Assembly: GCA_001599915.1 (NCBI GenBank)
Contig: BCIG01000018.1
Coordinates: 186,001-250,000, forward strand
Length of the DNA: 64,000 nucleotides
Direction: 5' to 3'
DNA from: Symbiotaphrina buchneri
Taxonomy: Eukaryota > Ascomycota > Symbiotaphrinales > Symbiotaphrinaceae
Both the position numbers and the translations under genes were made by a program. Shown here piece after piece: positions 1 to 9,971 of this stretch. Positions within the stretch are counted from its first letter, which is position 1. Each line of letters begins with the position of its first letter. A model generated the notes under the pieces. It was not told the DNA's origin, ran no database searches, and saw only the letters and a list, made by a program, of their open reading frames with translations.

Positions 1-1688
1 ACATTGAGCTTGGCGGTTTGGATGATGGAAAGGCTGCGGACATCGAATCTGACAGCGAACCGGAAATCCGAGGCCTCGACGAAGACGATGAGAAGGACTT
101 TGAAATCGGAGAAGATACTGCCGAGCGGGCGTCTGCAGTGCATGTCTTGCCCTTGTACTCTCAATTGCCGACCAAGGACCAGTTAAGAGTGTTTGAGGCT
201 CCTCCAGAGGGCTCCAGACTCATTGTGCTCGCAACGAACGTTGCAGAGACCAGTCTGACCATTCCCGGTATACGCTATGTCTTTGACTGTGGACGAGCGA
301 AGGAGAAGAAATACAACCGTCTCACCGGCGTCCAGAGCTTTGAAGTTGGTTGGATCAGTAAAGCAAGTGCCAGCCAGCGCGCAGGTCGTGCTGGCCGGAC
401 AGGGCCAGGCCACTGCTATAGGGTCTATTCCTCGGCTGTCTATGAACGAGACTTCGAGGAGTATGCTGAGCCTGAGATCCTCAGGATGCCAATTGAGGGT
501 GTCGTTCTTCAGCTAAAGAGCATGGATTTGCAACATGTTCTCAACTTTCCCTTTCCTACTCCTCCAGACCGCGCCAGTCTCGCAAAGGCCGAAAAGCTTC
601 TTGCCTATCTGGGCGCATTGTCGCCTGCAGGACAGATCACCGACTTTGGCCGCTCAATGTCCATCTACCCTCTCTCCCCACGGTTTTCCAAAATGCTCCT
701 TATCGGCCATCAGCACAAATGCATGCCGTACACCATCGCTCTCGTTGCCGCTCTCTCAGTGGCCGATATCTTCATTCCCGAGTCCCAACTTGACCTCAAG
801 ACGCCCGAACGAGAGGAAGGCAGTATCATCACGAACGCTGACAATATCGCTGAAGAGGCTCGCTCAGAGCGGCGCCGAGCTTACAACCGCGCACACGCAC
901 TCTTCAGCGCTCATGACGGCACTTCAGATGCCCTCAAGCTCCTGACAGCGACATGCGCTTTTGCACATGCCTCCAACCCGGAAACCTTCTGCTCACAACA
1001 TTTCTTGCGGCTCAAAGCACTCCAAGAGACCTCCCAGCTACGGGCCCAACTCTCTGAGATCGTTCGTCTGAACCGACCTGGAGTCCTCGGTCCATACACT
1101 GCGAAGCTACCACAGCCATCATCTACGCAGCTCAAAGCACTCAAACAAATCGTCGCAGCCGGGTTCCTCGACCACGTCGCCATCCGTGCGGATCTGGCGC
1201 CTAACCCACCAGACATGCCGCGCAAACCCAAGCGCGCAATAGATACGCCGTATCTCCCTCTCTTCGCCTCACACATACATCACGCCGACGAAGAAGACAA
1301 GGCCGTCTATCTGCACCCGTCATCTGTGCTCGCGCACACCCCGCCCAAAGACCTCCCGCAGTACCTCATCTACTCGCACCTGCAGCGGTCCGCCCCCAGC
1401 GGCGCCATCGTCACCGCGAAGACGCCCAAGATCCGCATGCATGCGCTCACCCCTATCAGTGGGGTGCAGCTTGCGGCTTTGGCTAGAGGCACGCCGCTGC
1501 TGGAGTATGGGAAACCTGTTAGCAAGGTTGTCCCTGTAGAGGGCTCGCGCCCGGAGAAGAGAGACTGCTTTGTTGTGCCGAGCCTGAGGGGTGAGAAGGG
1601 TGGTATGGGATGGCCTTTGCCGGCTGTTAAGGTGCGGCAGAGGAAGGATCTGAAGGAGGGGTGGGTGGTGGATGAGATATTGGGCTGA
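1..1688 (+). CDS. ecm16: DEAH-box RNA helicase, ECM16/DHR1 (DHX37) type, 3' part
   Basis: The reading frame enters from outside the window and ends at a TGA at 1686-1688, so only the C-terminal ~560 residues are seen. They begin in an acidic linker and run into the second RecA-like domain. Helicase motif V (ATNVAETSLTIPG, near 230-268) and motif VI (QRAGRAGRTGPG, near 373-408) are intact. HA2/OB-fold sequence typical of DEAH helicases follows. The segment SFEVGWISKASASQRAGRAG matches the Dhr1/DHX37 group more closely than Prp2, Prp16, Prp22 or Prp43. Family knowledge: Dhr1 is a nucleolar helicase that displaces U3 snoRNA from pre-18S rRNA during small-subunit assembly. No intron is needed in the visible part. 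The gene converges on the next one with about 500 bp between stops. The N-terminus and motifs I-IV cannot be judged. Confidence 0.9.
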   Translation, partial: IELGGLDDGKAADIESDSEPEIRGLDEDDEKDFEIGEDTAERASAVHVLPLYSQLPTKDQLRVFEAPPEGSRLIVLATNVAETSLTIPGIRYVFDCGRAKEKKYNRLTGVQSFEVGWISKASASQRAGRAGRTGPGHCYRVYSSAVYERDFEEYAEPEILRMPIEGVVLQLKSMDLQHVLNFPFPTPPDRASLAKAEKLLAYLGALSPAGQITDFGRSMSIYPLSPRFSKMLLIGHQHKCMPYTIALVAALSVADIFIPESQLDLKTPEREEGSIITNADNIAEEARSERRRAYNRAHALFSAHDGTSDALKLLTATCAFAHASNPETFCSQHFLRLKALQETSQLRAQLSEIVRLNRPGVLGPYTAKLPQPSSTQLKALKQIVAAGFLDHVAIRADLAPNPPDMPRKPKRAIDTPYLPLFASHIHHADEEDKAVYLHPSSVLAHTPPKDLPQYLIYSHLQRSAPSGAIVTAKTPKIRMHALTPISGVQLAALARGTPLLEYGKPVSKVVPVEGSRPEKRDCFVVPSLRGEKGGMGWPLPAVKVRQRKDLKEGWVVDEILG

Positions 1689-2196
1689 GCTGGCAGTGGA
1701 ACCTTGCTGAACAGCATATATTCATATACTTACTTTGTGGATGCCTACCATGAGAAAACGATGCTCTGTATACAAAGCGGACTAGAATATCACAATACCC
1801 GATGATGACATATTTCTTGATGTGCAGTAAATATCTGCAAACCGCCTCACATACTTCCGAATGGCACGTATACTCTTAAATTATAGGGACCCCGATTGAT
1901 GTTAAATCAAGTTTTATTCCTGACTATCGAATCAAGATCCGCCCTACGAAGGTTGGGGATCGATATCTGAAGTCCGGAACGGGTCAACAGAAAAGGACAT
2001 GTCTATCAGACTCGCATTGCGCCAATACCAGAACGCATCCCAGGTTGAATCAAGTCATGCTCGTCATCGTTAGGCCGTGTGTTGAATGCCGTTGCAACGC
2101 CTTCAAGCTTCGCGAACTCCGTAACTTCCTAATGCATTCCGCACCCGCACCCCGAAAATCAAGTATAATGCAATCGTGGGTTACCCATCCCACCCG
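1689..2196. other. Convergent intergenic spacer, 0.5 kb
   Basis: Lies between two convergent stops and should hold the 3' UTRs of both genes. I see no convincing ORF, RNA gene or repeat. Confidence 0.6.
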
Positions 2197-4845
2197 TCAA
2201 GTATCCCTAAGGCGCACGTTCTGCAGCACCGCCTGGCGCCGCAGGAGAGTCAAGCGACCGGAGCTGTTCGACCGCTTGATTGTGCGCGAGACCCTGAAGG
2301 AATCCAAGGTAGCATGAAGCTTCGTGCGCATCTCCTCAGCCTCGGCTTTCGGGTCACTTTGAGCAGTCACCGCGCCACCAGCACCAACATGCCAAACTTC
2401 GTGAGCGGCGACTCCACCGTTGCGCTTCTGTCCCCATTCTACTTCGTCGTGCCACTGAAAGGCACTCCTGATCACCACTGACCAGTCCCCGCCGCCACCA
2501 ATGTCAAGATAGCCCATCACTCCCGAGTAGACCCCTCGTGGTCTGCCCTCTTCAATCTGGCGCAGGATCTCGCAAGAACGCCGTTTAGGAGCACCAGTCA
2601 TGGAGCCCGGGGGAAGAGCAGACGCGAGGACAGTCAAGCCAGTGGGGCCATCTGAGAGCAGCTGATCTGAAGCGGTGATAGCCCCTACAGGTCTGGAGAG
2701 GTTGGTTATAGTGGGCTGCTTGTAGTTCTCATGGTTTGGAAGTCTTCCCTCGATGACAGAGACAAGACTGTAAACAGTCTGAGACTCCTCAATGACCATC
2801 AGCTTCGTCACCAAGACGTTTGCGAAACCTAGCATGCCAGCCAGGTCATGGCGGGTAAGGTCGACTATCATGAGATTTTCCGCCCGCTCCTTGGATGTAT
2901 TCAAGATTTCCTTCGCAAGAGCCTTGGTCATCTGCCTGTCCCTCTTCACCGTGCCTTTGATAGGACGCATCTGGCATGTCCCAGTACGATCCCACCGGAG
3001 AAACCTCTCAGGGCTGCTACCAACTATCGTGACATTCTTCATAGGTAGAAAGGCGCCAAAGTTACCCGGATTCCTGTTGCGGAGACGCTTGTAAAGCAGC
3101 CATTTAAATGGGTTAGGCTCGTCACGGGGAGGCCAGTGTTGGTCCCTCGGTATCGAGATCAAGGCTTCAGCTGTCAGGCAAAGTTCGTATGAATCGCCAG
3201 CGTTGATTCTGTCCTGGCATGCCTTGACCCTTCGCTCATAGTCTTCCATGTCTGGAACTTTGAACGATGCTTCCTGCAACATGTCATCCATGGAGTCCTT
3301 GTCTCTAGCTTCTGCTGTGTCTCTTCCTTGGTTCAAAAACTGCTGGATCGTCATCGGTGAATCTTCGTCTTCGTCGGGTATCGAAGTCCCTGTCCTATTG
3401 CCTGTAGCTATGGCTTTGATGATTTCGCAGGACTGTTCTGCCCACCACGAGTCTCCGCAATTTTGATCAACGGTAGTCTGGACAAATGCCTTCTTTGCCA
3501 TGTGGTCGATGACAATGCTGCGCTCAATGAACATCAGACTCAGATCCGGTCTCCATTTCTCTTCCGGCTGGTCACGCTGATCTCTGGCAAGGAAGCCGGC
3601 AGTTTTGACTCCCATCTCATATGAGATGTACCCAACAAAGCCACCCCAAAAGGGGGAATCTCCCACGCCACCATCAATCTTTATGGCCTTCATCCTTTCA
3701 TCGAGGGAATGATAGAGGTCTTCACATTCGACCTGAGATTGGCACTTGAAGTCCAGACAACCAGCAGTCGTATGGCGGAGCGTCCGGCTTGCAGCTTCAT
3801 ACTCGAGGGTACTCGTGCGGTCTGGGATGACGCAACCAAGAATAGTGTATCTTCCAACATCTTGCTTCGTCAATGATGAATCAAGCAAAATCGCCTCAGA
3901 ATCAATCTGCTGTCGTAAAGCTTCGACAAGATCCGGCACAAAAGTCTTCTGGACAACAAGTCCTAATTCTAGTGTGGCCGTCCGAATGGATCTATTGATC
4001 TTCCCATTGTAAGAAGTCGCTTCTGCGATCAACGCTTGATAGGAATGAGGGTCAGTGAGGTCTTGGATCTGACCAGTCCTTGGTGGTTCGGAAGATACGG
4101 GGTTCTGGAGAGCAATGGATGCATCATAGGAGCCATTTTTGAGGCGGCTATTGCGGTTTTCCATACTCCAAAGCTTTGCGTCTTTGTACCATTGTTGAAA
4201 TATTTTGCGTCCCTCTGTGTTGGTGCATATTGACTCGGGATGATACTGGACGCCGCAGAATGGTTTGGTGCTATGTTTGACACCCATTAGAACTGCGCCA
4301 TTCTCCATATTATCGAGATCCCAAGCCAAGGGTTGGAGGTCTGGACAGAGTTCACCGGGCTTCCATAGCTCCTTGGGATAAGAGACGCAGCGTGTTCGTT
4401 GAATAGGATGTCCAATATCAACATGCAGGGAGTGGTACTGCGTAGCCTCGATGTTGTACGCGTCAGCAAAGATCGATGTGCCGGAATGAGCCACTTCCGA
4501 CTGTATGCCATGGCGAGGCTTTGCCAGACGCAGGATTCTGGCGCCGTGAGCAAGGGCGAGACTTTGAAAGCCTAGACAGATGCCCAGAACAGGAACGAGG
4601 TCCGATTCCTCAAGCGCCCAAAGATTCTTGATGAAACCCACATCGCTGTCGTTCTCAGGTGTACCAGGCCCTGGCCCTACAATAACTCCGTCGTAAAAGG
4701 TCCAGAGTCTGCGAAGATCAATCTTTTCGCTATGACTGATCTTGACAACGAAGATGTCCGCATCGAGGAAACACTCCAAACAGCCAATGATATTGTTTGA
4801 AAAGGAATCATAGGCGTCAACATAGAGCAGGCGAGAACGAGCCAT
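2197..4845 (-). CDS. pabaA: Bifunctional 4-amino-4-deoxychorismate synthase (PabA-PabB fusion)
   Basis: A single 882-residue exon. Residues 1-220 are a class I glutamine amidotransferase: GPGPGTPEND near 57-66, nucleophile Cys90 in GICLGFQS, and His202/Glu204 in the VQYHPES motif. Residues ~265-850 are a chorismate-binding domain, with PIKGT (Lys630) and ERAENLMIVDLTRHDL near 653-668, then a GSMTGAPKRR motif. PIKGT is the signature that separates ADC synthase from anthranilate synthase (PIAGT). Family knowledge: the protein converts chorismate and glutamine into 4-amino-4-deoxychorismate, the committed step to p-aminobenzoate and folate, in the cytosol. Fungi carry the two activities fused, as here. 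The ATG at 4845 gives the amidotransferase start usual for the family (MARSRLLYVDAYDSF). All key residues are present, so the enzyme looks functional. Confidence 0.95.
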   Translation of the reverse strand: MARSRLLYVDAYDSFSNNIIGCLECFLDADIFVVKISHSEKIDLRRLWTFYDGVIVGPGPGTPENDSDVGFIKNLWALEESDLVPVLGICLGFQSLALAHGARILRLAKPRHGIQSEVAHSGTSIFADAYNIEATQYHSLHVDIGHPIQRTRCVSYPKELWKPGELCPDLQPLAWDLDNMENGAVLMGVKHSTKPFCGVQYHPESICTNTEGRKIFQQWYKDAKLWSMENRNSRLKNGSYDASIALQNPVSSEPPRTGQIQDLTDPHSYQALIAEATSYNGKINRSIRTATLELGLVVQKTFVPDLVEALRQQIDSEAILLDSSLTKQDVGRYTILGCVIPDRTSTLEYEAASRTLRHTTAGCLDFKCQSQVECEDLYHSLDERMKAIKIDGGVGDSPFWGGFVGYISYEMGVKTAGFLARDQRDQPEEKWRPDLSLMFIERSIVIDHMAKKAFVQTTVDQNCGDSWWAEQSCEIIKAIATGNRTGTSIPDEDEDSPMTIQQFLNQGRDTAEARDKDSMDDMLQEASFKVPDMEDYERRVKACQDRINAGDSYELCLTAEALISIPRDQHWPPRDEPNPFKWLLYKRLRNRNPGNFGAFLPMKNVTIVGSSPERFLRWDRTGTCQMRPIKGTVKRDRQMTKALAKEILNTSKERAENLMIVDLTRHDLAGMLGFANVLVTKLMVIEESQTVYSLVSVIEGRLPNHENYKQPTITNLSRPVGAITASDQLLSDGPTGLTVLASALPPGSMTGAPKRRSCEILRQIEEGRPRGVYSGVMGYLDIGGGGDWSVVIRSAFQWHDEVEWGQKRNGGVAAHEVWHVGAGGAVTAQSDPKAEAEEMRTKLHATLDSFRVSRTIKRSNSSGRLTLLRRQAVLQNVRLRDT

Positions 4846-7507
4846 CTTGATCTTGATGGTTGATATTGATCGGGATCAATCACATGCAAACGAACCATAG
4901 GAGAAGCAACCGCAGGAAGACAAGGACAAAGTCTAGGTAGTAGACGCACGGGCGGTTATATTGCAACGACTAAGCACGGAATACGATGGAATCAATACAG
5001 CGACGACTAAGCGGTACATCTTGACTAGATGTTGAGACTCCGAAAGACGTGGCATTGTAGCAATAGGGACGAGATCTTGACTCTGATAATACTTGTCGTG
5101 AACTTTTTGTGCACAGCTGCAGTCGGGTGAGCTGAGCCTAATTTTTCGGTCACACGCTAAGATAAGATACGGTGCATTAGCGCCGTTGAAGCAGAAATCT
5201 AGAACTCTTTGGGATCTGTGACGGATCTCGCTGCCAAATCTTATCTGATCCTGATCCTTGCTTATGACTACGTCCATCAGGCAGTCTATCACAGACGGGT
5301 CGTCGTCCGATCAAAACGGAAAGGACGATATGGTTGCTACTCATGAAAATGAATGACTAAAACATCCAGCGCACTGTCTGTGTGCAAGCTGCATCCTCTA
5401 TTCTATTGTGCCAATAAAGTGACCAGTCTCCACATGGTGCGAGTGGAAGCCACTTATTGTCACTGCTTTTGATGCAATCAAAGGGGATAGTAAGGAAAAA
5501 GTCGCCAAGATGTTCATTCGCGACTCCTTCGGCACCATTATTTGTTCTTGGCTCTCTTTTCGCGCGTTTTCCCTATCATGGCTGCCACCTGGGTTTAGTG
5601 CAAGTCTCCTTCGTGAAACCAACCCAGTAACTGAGATGGCAAAGACCTACAGCCAGGATTGTTATTGACCGACAAACCACAGAATGACTATTCTAAACGA
5701 GGATGCCCTCGTTGAGCAAGGTATGAATTTGGTGAAAATGGGAATAGCCTGCAACACGACGGTATGTAGGACTTATATAAGGCTTCGTTGTGCAAGAGAA
5801 GAGAGCAGACAATGGAGAACAAGCAAATTATAGATCTCATATACATTCACAAATTCGCCACCCCCTTATTCTCCTGACTGGGTCCCATATTTTCAGGCTC
5901 TTCCCATGTGCAATGATGTGAAGTTTTCTTTACCATTGTATGCGTTCGTCCAGGCGACCAGACCTTGGTATCCGCTCAGTCAGCGAGCAGCGAGCACTAA
6001 AACAATTGAACCGTGACTTGACTTGCAATATGAAGCGGTCATCCGTCGTTATTTATTACTTTCCCTCCTCCTCAAGTCAATTCGTGCAGAGCATCTCCGG
6101 TCAAGTACTACTTCCATTCCAAACCACAACAATCATCACGAAACCATCTGGCTGAGAGCAAGACCATAAGCTCATAAGGTTGACGGTAGATACAATCTTG
6201 CCTTGTGACGAGAATGAGGGCGCTGAACCGAATAGAGCTTCAGGTTATCGTCCTTCTTCCTCCCAAGAACGAAGACAATCAGTCGTTACTAGCCACCAAG
6301 AAGTAAGAAATCGTATGACCCCGAACATCAGACAGGACTAACATACGGTGCACTTCAGTAATGTGCTATATTGCCATCATAAAGTTCCGCAACTGTCCTC
6401 ACAGTTACACGGGACATATACTCCAACGATGTGCCTTGATAACCGGAGATGAATTTATTGGCGTCATTGGATGCGAGATCAGGAAGGTCATAAAACGCAT
6501 TGATGGAGCATGCCCTTTCTGCCCTGGGCCCCTGGCGCAAGGACGGACCCGAGTCAACAACTCTAACGGGCCGACTCCGGTGGGTGGGACTTAGATGGCC
6601 AGGGACTTCATCACACGGGTATGACTGGGAGGGACTGCATGTGGAAGGGGAGGTGGCGGGAAGCTCTGTTCTCTTTGTGCCCGCAAGGCGCTCCAGATAC
6701 GCCTGCTTGTCTTTGCCTCCCTATTGTGGTCGAGGTCAGAATGTAGACTAGGCAATGACAAATGAATCAGGCACAAAATAAAACGTCCTCGCAGTAGAAG
6801 TAGTGCTGCCGTGGTTTTCTGATTGCACGCATCCACTCTGTTGAATTAACGAGGGTTCAGACCAACCACGGGTATGGCTTGATATGATAACGGGGCCTGT
6901 AACTCAAGCAATGACCCTCTCTGTACATTAAAGCGAAGCTGCAGCATATTTCGTGGGCATGGAAATGAAGAAAAGGAAGTAAGATTACATGGTAAGAGAA
7001 CAGGCCTGTATGGCACTAGGACGACCAGAGGATATGCAGGCTGTGTATCACATTCTAACATTTCGACAGTACATAAGACAAACAACAGAAGATAAACGGA
7101 TGAGGCAAGGTAGCAAATTTCACTGGTGCTGCTGGATCTTCCTCTGTGATTGATGCAGACCTATAACTCCCAAAATCAATATCACCTGGGCAATCAGGTA
7201 CGTCCCTATCTCTGTGACAGCTGATCGGCCTGCCATCACGGACATGGTGCTGGTCTTGTCACAATCCAGTGATTCTTCTCCTGTGCCTGGCTATCCGAAT
7301 ATCTTTCAAATTCACTGTCAGGGGCTCCGGATGCCGATCATGTAGGAGTGAAGTTGAAACAAGGGCGGCGCCAGCCTTGTATCAGGCTCGGCTCGTTCCG
7401 CGCTTCTCAAGCCACATCGATCACTGCCCCGCCCCAGCTTGCCCATCTTCTAGAGCACCGCCCATTTAGACTTCGACATCTTCCTCCTCCTACTCCACAA
7501 CTTTACA
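4846..7507. other. Long intergenic region, 2.7 kb
   Basis: Upstream regions of pabaA (-) and of the MSO1-like gene (+). No ORF here has recognisable domains or sensible splice structure. One TATA-like sequence (TATATAAG, 5774-5781) is followed about 30 bp later by an ATG opening only a 21-codon ORF. That might mark a noncoding or very short transcript. Otherwise I see nothing to annotate. Confidence 0.5.
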
Positions 7508-8434
7508 ATGTCGACATACCTCCAAAACTTCCTATCCTCCACAACCACACGGTACAATTCTCTCCGACGCACGCTCCTCTCTGGCGACGAGGCCGACGGC
7601 GACACCGAAGATGACACGCACATCTCCCGCGTGCTACGAGCATACTACATAGAAAAGGGCCGGCCCTTCCCTCCATGGCTTCCTCCTGACCCAAAGGCCC
7701 CGCAACAGGCTCCAATCAGTTATGTTTCCAGTTCTGCCGGGCGCACAGGGGCGCCCCTGGCACAGAGCGGCTCGCGCGGAGGTGGATTGAGTGATCTTTG
7801 GGACCCGCAACCGCAGGCGCCGCCACAGCAAGAGAATCTCAGTTTGAGAAGGTCAGGGCAGGGTGCGCGCGGAAGTGGAAGGAGACCCGGCGTTCATGAG
7901 TCGCCCGTTCAGCAGGAGGTGCTCCCCCGGCCGCTGCCTAGTCAGCGCGGAGGTAGCTATCAGCAGTTTGCGGCGCAGCAAACCTCAAGAACGGAGAGCC
8001 CGCCACCATCGTCCTCAGGATCGGCGCAGGAACGCCTAAAGGCAAGGCTATGGGGTGGTAGCAACAGCTCGTTGAACAAGGTCTCTACCGACAGCCCAAG
8101 GGCGAGCCCTGCGTCTGCGTCGTCAATGCCCCCGCCGCCACAACCATCAAGGAATCCCTGCGAGCGGAGCACTGGCTCTGGAGATTCGAGGCACAATAGC
8201 GGTTATGATAGTAGAGGCGGGCGCTATGATGACAAGGGGCCTTATAGTGGAAACAGTGGTGGTGGCTATGGCGGGGCTAGCAGCGGTGGTGGTGCAAAAG
8301 ATCCAAAGCCGTTCATGTCAGCTACGGCTCCTTGGGTCTCCGGTGATGAGGGATTTGGCGCGAGCGGATACAGCAATCCTGGGACAGCCGCGGGATATGG
8401 GCGCAGGACACCTCAAGGGCCCAGGCCCAGATAG
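7508..8434 (+). CDS. MSO1-like protein with Sec1-binding domain
   Basis: A 308-residue single-exon protein starting at ATG 7508 in good context (ACAATGTC). The N-terminal ~60 residues contain an ISRVLRAYYIEKGRPFPPWL segment, which resembles the Sec1-binding region of yeast Mso1. After it the protein is low-complexity: Pro/Gln/Ser-rich to about residue 225, then Gly/Ser/Tyr-rich. Family knowledge: Mso1 binds the SM protein Sec1 and helps exocytic vesicles fuse at the plasma membrane. Only the short N-terminal block supports the assignment, since the tail is disordered and uninformative. I infer a role in secretion or hyphal tip growth. No intron is evident. Confidence 0.7.
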   Translation: MSTYLQNFLSSTTTRYNSLRRTLLSGDEADGDTEDDTHISRVLRAYYIEKGRPFPPWLPPDPKAPQQAPISYVSSSAGRTGAPLAQSGSRGGGLSDLWDPQPQAPPQQENLSLRRSGQGARGSGRRPGVHESPVQQEVLPRPLPSQRGGSYQQFAAQQTSRTESPPPSSSGSAQERLKARLWGGSNSSLNKVSTDSPRASPASASSMPPPPQPSRNPCERSTGSGDSRHNSGYDSRGGRYDDKGPYSGNSGGGYGGASSGGGAKDPKPFMSATAPWVSGDEGFGASGYSNPGTAAGYGRRTPQGPRPR

Positions 8435-8863
8435 AAAGTTACGGTGTGTTTCTTTGCTGGTGCTCTTGTCAATTACACTGCATTTTAGCCAGGCGTTCGG
8501 AGACTGCATGTCCATTTCAGCATGATACTGGAGGCTTGTTGTTTCTTACCCGACTCGATCACAGGACATTGCCGTGACAATCTATGCTATTGAAAGGGCC
8601 ATATTTGGCGTCCTTGTACGGTAGAAAATATAATTACATCTGATGCGGAATTCATTTGCAGGTAGTAGTCTAAGGGGTTTTACGCTCACAATAATATGCA
8701 ATCGTAGAGAGCATGTTACCTGGCGAGCTGGCTCCGTGTGGCAGGCAAGCTCCAACGCACTGACCTGGCGAGCTGGGAACATGTGCCCAAATGATCTCTG
8801 GCAAGGCTCCGCTTTCACTCTTCGAAGCAGATTTACGCAGCCACACCAGCGCAGCGGCCCATC
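8435..8863. other. Intergenic spacer, 0.43 kb
   Basis: 3' UTR of the MSO1-like gene and promoter of the MMTAG2-like gene. A short near-repeat containing CTGGCGAGCTGG occurs near 8720-8735 and 8762-8775. Nothing else is supported. Confidence 0.5.
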
Positions 8864-9841
8864 ATGGATCTTCTTGCCGGCGTACGTAAAGAAGGCAGTC
8901 GGTAAGACTTCCAGTACTAGAAATATCCCAAAGACAGATTGTCCACTAACCCATGTCTCACAGTGGCGGTCGCGCCGACTTCAAATGGGAAGACGTCAAG
9001 CAGGATGCCCACCGCGAGAACTACCTGGGCCACTCGCTCATGGCGCGTACGTTACCCGGGCCTCCTTTCCTAGATCAAGATTTATCTAATGTGTCACATA
9101 GCTGTCGGGCGCTGGCAGAAAAATCGTGACCACTCCTGGTACGCGAAACCCGACTCGTCCGCCGAAGCCTTAGAAGCAGCCGCGCGTGAGCGGGCCGAGG
9201 AGATACGGCGCATCAAGGAAGCCGAGCAGGATGCGCTGAGCGAGGCATTGGGATTTCCGGTTGACCACGCGGCGCGAGAGCGGAGGCGGCTGATGGAGGA
9301 ACAGGGAGGTCTGCAGCCGGGCGAGGTGGAGAAGGCGATCCGAGAGGGGATCGAGGAGGAGGGCGTGGAGATTGAGCACACGAAGGGACTAGGAAGTGGG
9401 AAGTGGAACGGAGCCGGTGAGGAAAAGGAGAGGATGGGAGGCCTCTCGGTAGGTATGCCTGGCGCAGACCGGAGGGAGCGACCAGAGAAAAGACGGAGGA
9501 GTAGGATTGCGAGTGCCGGTCACCATGGGGATCGTGTTAGGCGCAAGGAGAGAGATAGGGATAGAAGGCAACATCATCACAGAGAGAGGAGCGAGGATCG
9601 TCATCGCCGGAGAAGGTCCAGGTCCAGGTCGAAAGATAGAGACCGGGAAAGGAGGCGCAGATCTAGGTCCAGGAGCTATGACCGCAGATGGGACAACCAT
9701 CGGAGGCACAGGGATGAAGAGCATCCTTCCTCTCACCGCTACAGCGAAGACAAGGGTTCCAGGAGACATAGAACTAGGTCTCCGGAGCCGCACAGAGACG
9801 AAAATCGATCCCGCGGCGACCGCTATGACCGCTACAGATAA
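8864..9841 (+). CDS. MMTAG2-family protein with RS/RD-rich tail
   Basis: Three exons: 8864-8901, 8964-9046 and 9102-9841 (introns 62 and 55 bp, donors GTAAGA and GTACGT). Total coding length is 861 nt, 286 residues. The spliced N-terminus reads [12 protein letters not shown], then [18 protein letters not shown] and DHSWYAK. This matches the N-terminal domain of human MMTAG2 (C1orf35), including the invariant NYLGxSLMAPVGRWQ block, which only forms after the second intron is removed. Residues after about 115 are charged, and the last ~110 are Arg/Ser/Asp-rich ([20 protein letters not shown]), as in nuclear splicing-speckle proteins. Function is poorly known even in animals. I infer a nuclear, RNA-associated role. 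The first two exons are too short to appear as long ORFs. The 3' end lies 130 bp from the convergent glucosidase I stop. Confidence 0.85.
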
Positions 9842-9971
9842 GCTGATCATATTCTACATTCTTCAAGCATAGCGACGGCGTTTCGAGAGGTGAATGCAAA
9901 TAATACTATACTTTTCTCAATGGTTTTTATTTACAATCAAGTGTCGCTTTCCGACATGCAAATGCTGGATT

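Noticed and set aside
5398-5622. 74-codon minus-strand ORF upstream of pabaA
   Set aside because: Short, isolated, and without motif or splice context.
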